From contig NZ_LR699554.1 in the NCBI RefSeq assembly GCF_902459535.1, positions 1-64,000 on the forward strand: a DNA stretch of 64,000 nucleotides. Reading direction: 5' to 3'. Below the pieces are notes generated by a model. That model had not been told where the DNA came from and ran no database searches. It saw only the letters and a list, made by a program, of their open reading frames with translations. A program made the translations under genes and the position numbers. The DNA comes from Paraburkholderia dioscoreae. GTDB taxonomy: Bacteria; Pseudomonadota; Gammaproteobacteria; Burkholderiales; Burkholderiaceae. Numbering within the stretch: the first letter of the stretch is position 1; each line of letters opens with the position of its first letter. This document shows positions 43,868-52,503 of the stretch, one piece after another.

Positions 43868-44055
43868 AGGCGATGGCGCGCCGCTGGTGTGGCTTGTGGG
43901 TGGCGCGATTCGTCTTGGCATGCTTGCCGATGTGGCAAGGCCGCTGCCATTGCATGGCGTGACGGCAAAGCGGCGGCGAATTGTCGTTGCGACTCACCGC
44001 CGTCTTTAGCTGCTTCTAGCCACTTCTAGCCGCTGCATTTCGGCGGCACCCTGTC

Positions 44056-44097
44056 TATGATAAAAAGGCGCACTGTCTCCAACATTGCGCCTTTTTT
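44056..44097 (+). promoter_or_regulatory. hairpin with U-tract abutting the lysE-type start codon
   Basis: AAAAAGGCGCA (44062-44072) pairs with TGCGCCTTTTTT (44086-44097); the very next bases are the ATG of the LysE gene. A TATGAT (44056-44061) directly before the stem could be its -10, so the 5' end of the mRNA would fall in the hairpin. It could equally be the terminator of the upstream small gene. Confidence 0.5.
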
Positions 44098-44697
44098 ATG
44101 CTCTCAGCGTCTGCTATCGCGTTGCTGGCCCTCGGCATTGTCGTCGTGCTGATTACGCCCGGGCCTACCAATACGCTGCTTGCCGCAGCCGGCTTGCGCC
44201 AAGGCGTGCGGCGCTCGCTGCCGTTGATCGCCGCCGAACTGGGTGGTTATTTCATCTCGATCTCGGTGTGGGGGCATTTCCTCGTCAAGGCGGCGCATGC
44301 GCTGCCCTGGTTGCCCTCGCTGGTACGCGTGGCGGCCGGTTTATATATCGCCTATCTCGCCGTCGACATGTGGCGCGCGGCAGTCGCGTTGCCTGACTCG
44401 GCGCAGCAGGCGAGCGGCATGCGCACGTTGTTCGTGGCGACGCTGCTCAATCCGAAAGGCTTGCTGTTCGCCGGCACGATCTTTCCGGCTATTGCCTTCG
44501 CGCAACTGCCGGCCTACGTGTTCGCAATGCTGATGTTCGCGTGCCTGGTGGTGCCGATCGCGCTCGCGTGGATCACGTTCGGTGCGGCGCTCGGCAGCGG
44601 CAGGCTCACCTGGCTGAATCCCGTGAAGGTGCAGCGCGGCGCTTCCATTGTGCTCGGCGTGTTTTCCCTGTCGCTGGCGTGGGCGGCGCTGCATTGA
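44098..44697 (+). CDS. LysE family amino-acid exporter
   Basis: 199 aa with six hydrophobic helices: IALLALGIVVVLITPGPTNT carries the LysE/RhtB PGP motif near residue 20, followed by GLRQGVRRSLPL and LLNPKGLLFAG. The family exports amino acids such as lysine, homoserine or threonine. The start at ATG 44098 is the only in-frame ATG before the first helix, but there is no Shine-Dalgarno because a hairpin fills the upstream DNA. Confidence 0.85.
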   Translation: MLSASAIALLALGIVVVLITPGPTNTLLAAAGLRQGVRRSLPLIAAELGGYFISISVWGHFLVKAAHALPWLPSLVRVAAGLYIAYLAVDMWRAAVALPDSAQQASGMRTLFVATLLNPKGLLFAGTIFPAIAFAQLPAYVFAMLMFACLVVPIALAWITFGAALGSGRLTWLNPVKVQRGASIVLGVFSLSLAWAALH

Positions 44698-44717
44698 GCG
44701 CGGCGATAATTCCGCAT

Positions 44718-45968
44718 TCAGGCAGCCACGCCGGCGCGCAAGCGGACTTCATTCGAGACGTCGTCTACGCTTAGCGCGTCGAGCCATTCCGGCGGCGCGG
44801 CGGTGATTTCCAGTTGCGGTGTGCCGTGCCAATCCGCGCAGCGTTGCAACGCGCGGCGCAGATCGCCGGCAAGACGGGCGCTTAGTCGCACGCCCGGTTC
44901 GATGTGCAGCGACTTCAGTTCGAACACACCTTGGGTTCGATGCGCTTTCGCATCCACGCGGCCGACCAGACGCCCACGGCTCAGCAGCGGCAACACGAAG
45001 TAACCGTATTTGCGCTTCGCAGCGGGCGTATAGCATTCGATCGCATAGTCGAAGTCGAAGAGCGCAGCGGCGCGCTTGCGGTCCCACACCACCGGATCGA
45101 ACGGCGACAACACCGTGGTCACCGTCGAGGTGAGCTTGCCGCTCGCGGCATCGTCGAGTATTGCGGCGAAGTCCTCGTGGACGAACGTGTCCTGCTTCCA
45201 GCCCTCCACGCGCACCGGAATCAGTTCGCCCTGGTCGGCGAGCGCATGCAGTTCGTCGCGGTACGGCCGGCGCGGCAAGCGGTAGTAGTCTGCGACCCAA
45301 TCGGCGCGCGCGACACCGAGCGCGCGGCAGGTGCGGCGCAACACTTCTTCGGTTACGGTGTGCGCAGGCGGCAGATCGCGTGCGTCGTCCCAATCCGGTA
45401 GCACGCGTTCGGTCAGATCGTAGACGCGGTGAAAATTGCGTCGCTCGGCCACCATCAATTGTCCGATCGCGAACAGCACTTCCAGATGGCGTTTCTCCGG
45501 CTTCCAGTCCCACCAGCCGTTGCCTTTGCCCGCCTCGCGGGCGAAATCCGCCGAGCGTACCGGACCGGTCGCGCGAATGTGCGCGAGCAGTTTCTCGATG
45601 TCCTTGCGATGCTTCTTGTGCCACTCGGCCGCATATTTCCAGCCCATGCCGCTCGGATCGAGCATGCGATGGCGCAGCAGCCCGTAGTCTTCGGTCGGCA
45701 CGAAACAGGCTTCGTGCGACCAGTACTCGAACAGCTTGCCTTCGGCGAGATGCTCGTCGAGCCATTGCTGCGGATAAGCGCCGAGCCGGCTGAACAACAC
45801 GAGGTAAGGGCTGCGCGCGACCACATGGATCGTGTCGATCTGCAATTGCGCCATGCGGCCGATCGCGTCGAGCACGTCGGTCTTGACGGCTTTGCGGCGC
45901 GGCGGTGTCAGCAAACCTTGCGCGGCCAGATGCAGGGTTCGGGCGGCGGAAAGCGGAAGAGTCTTCAC
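44718..45968 (-). CDS. ycaQ: YcaQ/AlkX-type DNA glycosylase (winged-helix, HTH_42 family)
   Basis: 416 aa, the length of the YcaQ family, which unhooks interstrand crosslinks and removes bulky N7-alkyl adducts. The catalytic Q-hydrophobic-D motif reads QID in MAQLQIDTIHVVARSPYLVL (residues about 41-60), as in the E. coli YcaQ branch rather than the QxQ of Streptomyces AlkZ. Further blocks are YWSHEACFVP and TVLSPFDPVVWDRKRAAALFDFDY (quoted in part). It stands alone, convergent with lysE. Confidence 0.87.
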   Translation of the reverse strand: MKTLPLSAARTLHLAAQGLLTPPRRKAVKTDVLDAIGRMAQLQIDTIHVVARSPYLVLFSRLGAYPQQWLDEHLAEGKLFEYWSHEACFVPTEDYGLLRHRMLDPSGMGWKYAAEWHKKHRKDIEKLLAHIRATGPVRSADFAREAGKGNGWWDWKPEKRHLEVLFAIGQLMVAERRNFHRVYDLTERVLPDWDDARDLPPAHTVTEEVLRRTCRALGVARADWVADYYRLPRRPYRDELHALADQGELIPVRVEGWKQDTFVHEDFAAILDDAASGKLTSTVTTVLSPFDPVVWDRKRAAALFDFDYAIECYTPAAKRKYGYFVLPLLSRGRLVGRVDAKAHRTQGVFELKSLHIEPGVRLSARLAGDLRRALQRCADWHGTPQLEITAAPPEWLDALSVDDVSNEVRLRAGVAA

Positions 45969-46071
45969 GCGAATGTGGATCAGTAAGTGACTGCGATGGG
46001 AGCGGACACAAGGACAAGGTCCGGCCTGGATCAGCAGCCGTTACTGTAGCGTGAAGCCGCCAGACATGCCG

Positions 46072-46344
46072 TTACCACCCGCGGCCGTGATGCCGGTCCC
46101 AGCCGCGATGACGGCCATGATCGTGATGCCAGCGGCGGCCGCGATAGTAATCGTCCCGGTAGCCGTAACCGTAGGCCGGTCGCGGCGCGTATACGACTGG
46201 CGGAGGCGCATAGACCGGCGGCGCGGCGTACACCGGCCCCGGCGTGTTGACGAATACGCCGACGTCCACCTTGGCCGAGGCGGCAGTCGAGGCGCAGGCG
46301 GCGGCAAGGCCGATGGCGGCGAGAACGATCGCGCGTTGGAACAT
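46072..46344 (-). CDS. small exported Pro/Tyr-rich, His/Arg-rich protein
   Basis: 90 aa. A signal peptide (MFQRAIVLAAIGLAAACASTAASA) is followed by a Pro/Tyr/Val-rich stretch (PVYAPPPVVYAPRPAYGYGY) and a basic, His-rich tail (RRWHHDHGRHRGWDRHHGRG). It resembles many short secreted burkholderial proteins of unknown role; metal binding by the His cluster is possible. ATG 46344 follows AGGAGA with 6-nt spacing. Confidence 0.65.
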   Translation of the reverse strand: MFQRAIVLAAIGLAAACASTAASAKVDVGVFVNTPGPVYAAPPVYAPPPVVYAPRPAYGYGYRDDYYRGRRWHHDHGRHRGWDRHHGRGW

Positions 46345-46436
46345 GCTTGTCTCCTGTCGAATGGCTGACATCAATATTACGAGACAGAAAGCAAGACAGG
46401 TGCAACGAGTTGAAGGCTTGTGTAACGGCAGGTTAC

Positions 46437-46474
46437 CCGCCCTTACGGCCACCGGACGCCGGCCGCAAGGGCGG
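46437..46474. terminator. GC-rich hairpin after the flavoprotein gene
   Basis: CCGCCCTT-AC-GGCC pairs with GGCC-GC-AAGGGCGG, 26 bp past the stop of the minus-strand flavoprotein gene. No T-run follows; a transcript end without U-tract or a stability element is possible. Confidence 0.4.
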
Positions 46475-46499
46475 TCGCGGCGGTTTAGCGGACGTTCGT

Positions 46500-48230
46500 T
46501 CAGGCGTCGAGCGGGACTGCATCGCCCGCGGCAACCGCCAGCAGCTGATGGATCTGGGCAACCACGGCAGCGCCTTCTCCGACGGCCGCCGCCACCCGCT
46601 TGGTCGAGCCGGCGCGCGCGTCGCCGATCGCGTACACGCCTTCGACCGTGGTGGCGAGATCGCAGACCGACGCGCCTTCGGCGCTCGTGCCGGTCAGCAC
46701 GAAGCCCTTGGCATCGAGTTCCACGCCGCAGGTGCGCAGCCAGTCGGTATTCGGGTCCGCGCCGGTGAAGAGGAACAGATGACGCGTGTCGAAATGATCG
46801 GTGCCGTCGGGCAACGGTTTTTTCAGGCTGACCGATGACAAACCGGTTTCGTCGGCGTCCAGCCTGCCGATCTCCGAATTCGGATGGACGAACACGTTCG
46901 GCAACGAGCGGATCCGGTCGATCAGATAGCGCGACATGGTGGCTTCAAAGCCGCTGCGCCGGATCAGCACGTGGACCTTGGCCGCATGCGTCGCCAGATA
47001 GACGATCGCCTGACCCGCCGAGTTGCCGCCGCCTACCAGCACCACTTCCTGGCGCTTGCACAGCTTCGCTTCGACGGGCGACGCCCAGTAGTAGACGCCG
47101 CGCCCCTCGAAACGGTCGAGCCCTTCGAGCGCCGGGCGCCGGTAGACCGCGCCGCTCGCGATCACAATGGCGCGCGCCGTGATGTGTCCACCGCACTTCA
47201 GTTCCAGCCGATGCGGCCGCTCCGCGCAATGCAGCGCCTTCACGTTGACCGGAATCGCGACGTGCGCGCCGAATTTCTGCGCCTGTACGAAGGCGCGGCC
47301 TGCCAGCGCCTGGCCGGAAATGCCGGTCGGAAAGCCGAGATAATTTTCGATCCGCGCACTCGCGCCGGCCTGGCCGCCCGGCGCGCGGCTGTCCAGCACG
47401 ATCACCGACAGACCTTCGGAGGCCGCGTACACCGCGGTGGCAAGCCCGGCGGGCCCGGCACCGACGATCGCGACGTCGTACACATGCGCATCGTCGAGAT
47501 CGGGCAGCAGGCCGAGGCACGTGGCGAGTTCAGGCATGCTCGGATGACGCAGCACCGAGCCGTCCGGGCAGATCACCAGCGGCATGTCTTCTTTTTGCGC
47601 GGCGAATTGCTCGATCAGACGCAGCGCGTCTTCGTCGCGTTCGTCGATCACGGAATGGGGATGGCCGTTGCGCGACAGAAAGCCTTGCAGCATGACGAGC
47701 CGCGCATCGTTACTGTTGCCGATCAGGATCGGGCCGCCGGCGCCCTTTTCGATCAGCGACACGCGCCGCAGGATCAGCGCGCGCATGATGCGCTCGCCGA
47801 GTTCCGCTTCAGCGACGATCAGCGCACGCAGTCCTTCCGGCGGAATCAGCAACGCCTCCACCGAACTGAGCGCCATGCCGTTGACCAGCGCCGGTCGTCC
47901 CGACAACTGACCGACTTCGGCGAGAAAATGCCCTGCGCCATGCTCGCCGATCAGGACTTCACGCCCGATGCCGTCGCGCTGATACACCTTCACGCGTCCT
48001 TCGAGTAACACGAACATGCCGGGACCGGTGTAACCGGTTTCGAACAGCAGTTCACCGGCTTTCCATTGACCGATCTCGCCGAACCGCCGCAGGCGATCGA
48101 TCTCCGCGCAGGTCAGCGCGGGGAACATCTGATGCATGCGCGTGGAGAGAGATGAAAACGGCGCGTCGGCGACGACGGCTTGCTGTTGCACTTCCCCTTG
48201 TTGTCCTTCAGCTTCTTGAGTCGAAAGCAT
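46500..48230 (-). CDS. cyclic-nucleotide-binding domain fused to thioredoxin-reductase-like flavoprotein
   Basis: 576 aa. The N-terminal cNMP-binding fold (about 30-150: GEIGQWKAGELLFETGYTGPGMFVLLEGRV, quoted in part; IGEHGAGHFLAEVGQLSGRPA) is followed by a linker with a degenerate thioredoxin-like segment (about 160-240). The thioredoxin-reductase-type FAD/NAD(P)H domain (about 245-576) has DVAIVGAGPAGLATAVYAAS, VVLVGGGNSAGQA and YAIGDARAGSTKR. The CxxC redox pair of thioredoxin reductase is missing: the site reads VYYWASPVEAKLC. It is followed by the DedA-rhodanese gene transcribed toward it (90-bp gap). Confidence 0.87.
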   Translation of the reverse strand: MLSTQEAEGQQGEVQQQAVVADAPFSSLSTRMHQMFPALTCAEIDRLRRFGEIGQWKAGELLFETGYTGPGMFVLLEGRVKVYQRDGIGREVLIGEHGAGHFLAEVGQLSGRPALVNGMALSSVEALLIPPEGLRALIVAEAELGERIMRALILRRVSLIEKGAGGPILIGNSNDARLVMLQGFLSRNGHPHSVIDERDEDALRLIEQFAAQKEDMPLVICPDGSVLRHPSMPELATCLGLLPDLDDAHVYDVAIVGAGPAGLATAVYAASEGLSVIVLDSRAPGGQAGASARIENYLGFPTGISGQALAGRAFVQAQKFGAHVAIPVNVKALHCAERPHRLELKCGGHITARAIVIASGAVYRRPALEGLDRFEGRGVYYWASPVEAKLCKRQEVVLVGGGNSAGQAIVYLATHAAKVHVLIRRSGFEATMSRYLIDRIRSLPNVFVHPNSEIGRLDADETGLSSVSLKKPLPDGTDHFDTRHLFLFTGADPNTDWLRTCGVELDAKGFVLTGTSAEGASVCDLATTVEGVYAIGDARAGSTKRVAAAVGEGAAVVAQIHQLLAVAAGDAVPLDA

Positions 48231-48320
48231 TGAACCGCTCCTTCGGTGTTCATTGACGGATCGAACGGGAGGCGAAGCGGCGCGGCGCCCAATGGCGCGA
48301 ATGCAAGTGCGCTGCTTGCG

Positions 48321-49313
48321 CTACACAGCCTTCGGCGCGACGTCTTCGACCGCCACTTCGGGCGGCGGCATGTCGGGCAGCGATTCCACCGGCTTGCCCG
48401 AGTCGCGCCAGGCTTCCATGCCGCCGCGCAGCGGCAGCACGTCTGAAAAGCCGGCTTCGTTCAATTGCTTGGCCATCCATGCCGCGGAAATCTCATTCGG
48501 GCAGGAACAGTAGATCACCAACTTCTGATCGCGCGGATAGCTCGCGACGATCTCGTCGAGTTGCCGCTCGTCGGCGAATTGCGAGCCCGGAATCACGAAT
48601 GGATCGAGCTTGCGCTTCTCGTGCGAGCGGATGTCGAACAGCACCGGCGTGTTGCCGGCTTTAACCAGCGCGGCCAGTTCGTCGACTTCGATGCGCGCGG
48701 ACGCGAGCTTCGCGATCAACTGGCGCCGGCGTATCCAGCGATAAGCCGCATACGCCAGCAGCAGCGCGACGGCGACCAGCGCGGCTGTGCGGCCGAGGCG
48801 CCCGGCCAGGGCGAACAGCATGTCGATCTGCCGCGCGAACAACGCACCGATAATCAGGCCCGTGCCGGACCACAACGCGGCGCCGATGCTGTCGTAGGTG
48901 AGAAACGTGCGGTAGCGCGTGCCCATTGCGCCGGCCATTGGAATCGACACGATCGACAGGCCCGGCACGAACTTGGCCACGGCCAGCACGCGCACGCCCC
49001 AGCGGCCGAAAAAGCGTTCGGTCTTCTTCACACAGGTGTCGCGCGAGAGCGACAGGCGGCAAATCGCTTTCAGCGTATTGCCGCCGTACATGCGGCCGGC
49101 GAAATACCACGCGCTGTCGCCGATCAGCGTGGCGAAGATCGACAGGATGAGCACCGGCGCCAACTGTGTGCCCACGGAACCGGGATGCATGGCCGCCATC
49201 GCCCCGAACAGCACGAGCGACGGCATCGCCGGAACCGGCAGCCCGATCGAGGCGGCGAGGACGTTCACGAAGACGAGCGCCGGCCCATATTGCTCGACGA
49301 GATCATGTAGCAT
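48321..49313 (-). CDS. DedA family membrane protein fused to a rhodanese domain
   Basis: 330 aa. Residues 1 to about 205 are a DedA/SNARE-associated membrane domain (ASIGLPVPAMPSLVLFGAMA, RFFGRWGVRVLAVAKFVPGLSI, two buried helices). Residues from about 220 form a rhodanese domain with the active-site loop YCSCPNEISA (catalytic Cys present) and LRGGMEAWRDSGKPV. DedA proteins are lipid or undecaprenyl-phosphate flippases; the rhodanese carries sulfane sulfur. Upstream of the cNMP-flavoprotein on the same strand, so the two may share a redox role. Confidence 0.88.
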   Translation of the reverse strand: MLHDLVEQYGPALVFVNVLAASIGLPVPAMPSLVLFGAMAAMHPGSVGTQLAPVLILSIFATLIGDSAWYFAGRMYGGNTLKAICRLSLSRDTCVKKTERFFGRWGVRVLAVAKFVPGLSIVSIPMAGAMGTRYRTFLTYDSIGAALWSGTGLIIGALFARQIDMLFALAGRLGRTAALVAVALLLAYAAYRWIRRRQLIAKLASARIEVDELAALVKAGNTPVLFDIRSHEKRKLDPFVIPGSQFADERQLDEIVASYPRDQKLVIYCSCPNEISAAWMAKQLNEAGFSDVLPLRGGMEAWRDSGKPVESLPDMPPPEVAVEDVAPKAV

Positions 49314-49605
49314 CGGCTTACATCCGCAGCCCTTTCGGGCGCGGCGCAGGTAGGGAATGCAAAGGAGAATGCAAGGATTATGGACGCATTTTCGAGACGT
49401 GCAAACGCCTTGAAAAGACGCCCGTTATTCGGCCGTTGGAAGCGCTATTGCGGGCACAATGAACCGCTCGAAAAGCGCATCAGGAGCGCAATTCGAACAA
49501 CGCGAAAAGGTTTGAAATCCGAGCCGCATGCTAATGCGGAAATAATGCCCGATTGACGTCCCCTAGACGCCCTCTCGGCAAGCAACTAAAGACCGGCGAT
49601 GCTCA

Positions 49606-49641
49606 CACGCGGCATTCGCACTCAAGTGCGAATGCCGCGTG
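49606..49641. terminator. perfect 17-bp-stem hairpin after a small gene
   Basis: CACGCGGCATTCGCACT and its exact reverse complement are separated by only CA. It starts 8 bp past the stop of the minus-strand gene at 49649. No T-run follows on either strand, so it is unusual for an intrinsic terminator. Confidence 0.5.
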
Positions 49642-49648
49642 ACCTCTG

Positions 49649-49900
49649 TTATTGACGGTGGTTGTGCTGTTCGCCCGGCAGTTCGGCGCCGTGCGCGCGA
49701 ATCGCGGCAATCAGTTCGGCTGGCGTGATTTCGTAGCGCACTTCGCGGTGTATGCCTGGCTTGCGCTCATCGACTTCGATCAAAAGAATGCCTTTGCCGT
49801 CTTCTGTCGATTCGAGGCGCAGCGAGCGGAGTTCGCGCGCCGTTGCGTCGTCGTATTCGGTGAGCAGGGCCATTGACCCGGAGGACCCGGTAGTGCGCAT
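49649..49900 (-). CDS. small conserved-looking hypothetical protein
   Basis: 83 aa, no family recognised. The core ELRSLRLESTEDGKGILLIE and REVRYEITPAELIAAIRAHG suggests a small alpha/beta fold; the tail is His/Gln-rich. ATG 49900 follows AAGGAC. A start at the internal Met (MALLTEYDD) is possible. It is monocistronic, with a strong hairpin behind it. Confidence 0.6.
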   Translation of the reverse strand: MRTTGSSGSMALLTEYDDATARELRSLRLESTEDGKGILLIEVDERKPGIHREVRYEITPAELIAAIRAHGAELPGEQHNHRQ

Positions 49901-50508
49901 CGAAGTTGTCCTTGTTCCGTTGTTGATCGAACCATTGTACGGGCAGGATAGTGCGGCGTCTGTCGCACCGCAGTCACGCTTTACGCATTTGCCCGTTCAC
50001 TTGCCGGCGTGCCGTACGCGGCCAGGCGCGTTGACTGGCGCGGCTCGCCGGGCAATGCGCGGCGTGACGTCCCGCCGTGACAACCAGTTTAACGCGACTC
50101 CCGGCAACGACGGATGCATTTTTCGTGCCCCGTGGCGGTGCGCATCTTCTCCATGACTGTCATGCTGTTGACGCGTGCGGCGATTAAAGGAAGCACGCGA
50201 GCCGTGGCTCGTCGCTCCGCATTTGTGCATCCCGCAGCCAGGCTGCGCGTGGACAGGGCAATTCGTTGCCGAAAATGGTGAGCGCGTCGTTGCAGCGGGT
50301 CAGCGCGTCGAAGGCGTAGCGGTTCGACCCGGCTCGACAGTCATGCAACCAACTGCGTCCGCAAAAAAATAGCCCGTCCGTGAGAAGGACGGGCTGCTAA
50401 ACGCCGTTGTTACTTGGGTCAGCCTGCCCTTGCAACCAACTGGGCGCTGACGGGTTCCATCCTGCTGCGCCAATAGCGGGCTGTCGAGGTGGGAGTAACG
50501 CCGATCTA
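49901..50508. other. gene-free stretch containing one terminator
   Basis: About 600 bp between the small hypothetical gene and the Aer-like gene. I see only the minus-strand terminator at 50361-50395; the short open frames lack start signals. Confidence 0.4.
50361..50395 (-). terminator. Rho-independent terminator of the aer-like gene
   Basis: On the minus strand AGCCCGTCC / GGACGGGCT (7-nt loop) is followed by ATTTTTTT. It lies 114 bp after the stop of the minus-strand Aer-like gene. Confidence 0.8.
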
Positions 50509-52203
50509 TCAGATCATTGTGGCTTCGTCATGCTCCAGATCGCGTGCGACGGCCGGCACATTGCGTCGCTTGATGTCGGCGGTTTGCGCGGCATCGGACG
50601 TGAGCGCCTGAGGGCGCGTCGCGCTGGCGCGTTGCGCGGGCGCGGCGTGCGCGACGCTGAACAGACGCACCGCCTCATCCAGCACATCGGCCTGTTCCGC
50701 GAGACGCTGCGCGGTGGCCGCCGCCTGTTCGACGAGCGCGGCGTTCTGCTGCGTGGCGCCATCCAGATGCGAGACCGCCTGATTGACCTGACGAATCCCT
50801 TCCGCCTGTTCGCTGCTGGCATTCGCCACGTCCACGATGATCGACGACACGCGGCCCACCGCTTCGTCGATCACACGCATTTGCGAGGTGGTGCGCGCGA
50901 CCAGTTCGGTGCCTGCGGCGACTTCGGTCGCACTCGCTTCGACCACCGACTTGATTTCCTTCGACGACGCCGCGCAGCGTTGCGCGAGCATTCGCACTTC
51001 GCTCGCGACCACGGCGAACGAACGGCCTGCTTCGCCTGCTCGCGCCGCTTCGACGGCCGCATTCAGCGCAAGGATGTTGGTCTGGAACGCGATGCCGTCG
51101 ATCACGCTGGTAATGTCCGCGATACGCTGCGACGCCGCCGTGATGCCGGCCATGGTCTGCTCGACCTGGCCCGCGATCTTGCCGCCGACCGCGGCCGCCG
51201 CCTGCGCGTCTCTCGCCAGATCGAGCGCGCGCACGGTCGCGTCGGCATTAGCCTGCACGGTGGTGGTCAGTTGTTCCATGGTGGCGGCGGTTTCCTCGAG
51301 CGATGCCGCCTGCAACTCCGTGCGCCGCGCGAGATCGACATTGCCGCTGGAAATTTCGCGCGCGTTGTCGAGCATGCCGGTGATTTGCGCACGCACGTCG
51401 TAGACGATTGCCGCGAGATTCGCCTTCAACTGATTCAGTGCCTGGAGCACTTCGCCGAGGTCGTCGTGGCGCGCGATGTGCAGATCGGCGGTCAGATCGC
51501 CCGCGGCGAGACGCGTGGCGAACCCGGACATCTCGCGGATCGGCGCGGCGAGTTGCCGCTTCAACAGTTGCCAGGATACGAGGCCGACTGCGGTGGTCAC
51601 GCCGAACGCAATCCAGAACTGCGCAGGCGGCGCGCCTTGCCATGCCGCGAGTCCGGTCAGCAGCAGCGCGAGCGACGTGATCGCGTAGCCGGCTGCCGCG
51701 CGCGTGGCGACAGGAAGGCGCATGAGCGCCTGCAGACGCCCCAGCAGGCCGGTGCGCACCACCACGCCGCGGCGCAGCTTGATGCCGCGCGCCTCGCCCG
51801 TTCGCATGCGCGCGTACAGCGCCTCGGCGGCGCGTACCGTGTCACGCTCCGGTTTCACGCGCACGCTCAGATAGCCGACAACGGCGCCTCTCTCGACCAC
51901 CGGCGTGACGTTGGCATGCACCCAGTAGTGGTCGCCATTCTTGCGGCGGTTCTTCACGAGCGCGGTCCACGGACGGCCGTCGCGGATCGTCGCCCACATG
52001 TCAGCGAATGCCTCGCGCGGCATATCCGGATGACGGATGAGGTTGTGCGGCTGGCCGATCAGTTCGTCGCGCGTAAAACCCGAGACGGCGATGAAGGCGG
52101 GATTGCAGTACTGGATGCGGCCGGTCAGGTCGGTCGCGGAAACAAGCATCTGTAACGAAGGGTACTCGTACTCGTGCCCGGTGACAGGCTGGTTGTTGCG
52201 CAT
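50509..52203 (-). CDS. Aer-like PAS-containing methyl-accepting chemotaxis protein
   Basis: 564 aa. An N-terminal PAS domain (about 20-120: TGRIQYCNPAFIAVSGFTRDELIGQPHNLIRHPDMP, quoted in part) of the Aer redox-sensing type is followed by two membrane helices (about 170-215), HAMP (about 215-270), and a full MCP hairpin with tip FQTNILALNAAVEAARAGEAGRSFAVVASEVR (quoted in part). Energy taxis toward oxygen or redox is the expected role. ATG 52203. No other che gene is adjacent. A terminator lies downstream. Confidence 0.9.
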   Translation of the reverse strand: MRNNQPVTGHEYEYPSLQMLVSATDLTGRIQYCNPAFIAVSGFTRDELIGQPHNLIRHPDMPREAFADMWATIRDGRPWTALVKNRRKNGDHYWVHANVTPVVERGAVVGYLSVRVKPERDTVRAAEALYARMRTGEARGIKLRRGVVVRTGLLGRLQALMRLPVATRAAAGYAITSLALLLTGLAAWQGAPPAQFWIAFGVTTAVGLVSWQLLKRQLAAPIREMSGFATRLAAGDLTADLHIARHDDLGEVLQALNQLKANLAAIVYDVRAQITGMLDNAREISSGNVDLARRTELQAASLEETAATMEQLTTTVQANADATVRALDLARDAQAAAAVGGKIAGQVEQTMAGITAASQRIADITSVIDGIAFQTNILALNAAVEAARAGEAGRSFAVVASEVRMLAQRCAASSKEIKSVVEASATEVAAGTELVARTTSQMRVIDEAVGRVSSIIVDVANASSEQAEGIRQVNQAVSHLDGATQQNAALVEQAAATAQRLAEQADVLDEAVRLFSVAHAAPAQRASATRPQALTSDAAQTADIKRRNVPAVARDLEHDEATMI

Positions 52204-52503
52204 GGCTTTCCTTGCTGATGCAGACGCGCACGTGCGCGCAATGCTTACTTGGTCGCAAGGATTAACGGCATTTAAGCCCTCCGGCTTGAGGGTTTCCCAG
52301 TAAACAATTCAGGTTTAAGGGGCTCTGGGCCCTTAACGCAAGGTTGTCTGATATGTGCCGGGGCGGCCCCGCGAAACGGTGCCGGATGCGTCGCGCGATA
52401 CCTTCAAAAGGGCTACACTGCGCCCGTATAAGGCCTGCAGACGTAGTTCGTCCCTCGATTCCGCAGTGGTCTGCCTGCACGAATCCGCTACACACGCGAG
52501 CTG
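52204..52503. other. intergenic region before the hybrid kinase
   Basis: 300 bp between two divergent genes. The stretch TTAAGGGGCTCTGGGCCCTTAA near 52315 can pair 7 bp; no clear promoter hexamers. Confidence 0.35.

Noticed and set aside
48891..48905. Additional iteron (TAGGTGAGAAACGTGCG)
   Set aside because: It lies in coding sequence and lacks the TTCGGG/TTCCAGG half.
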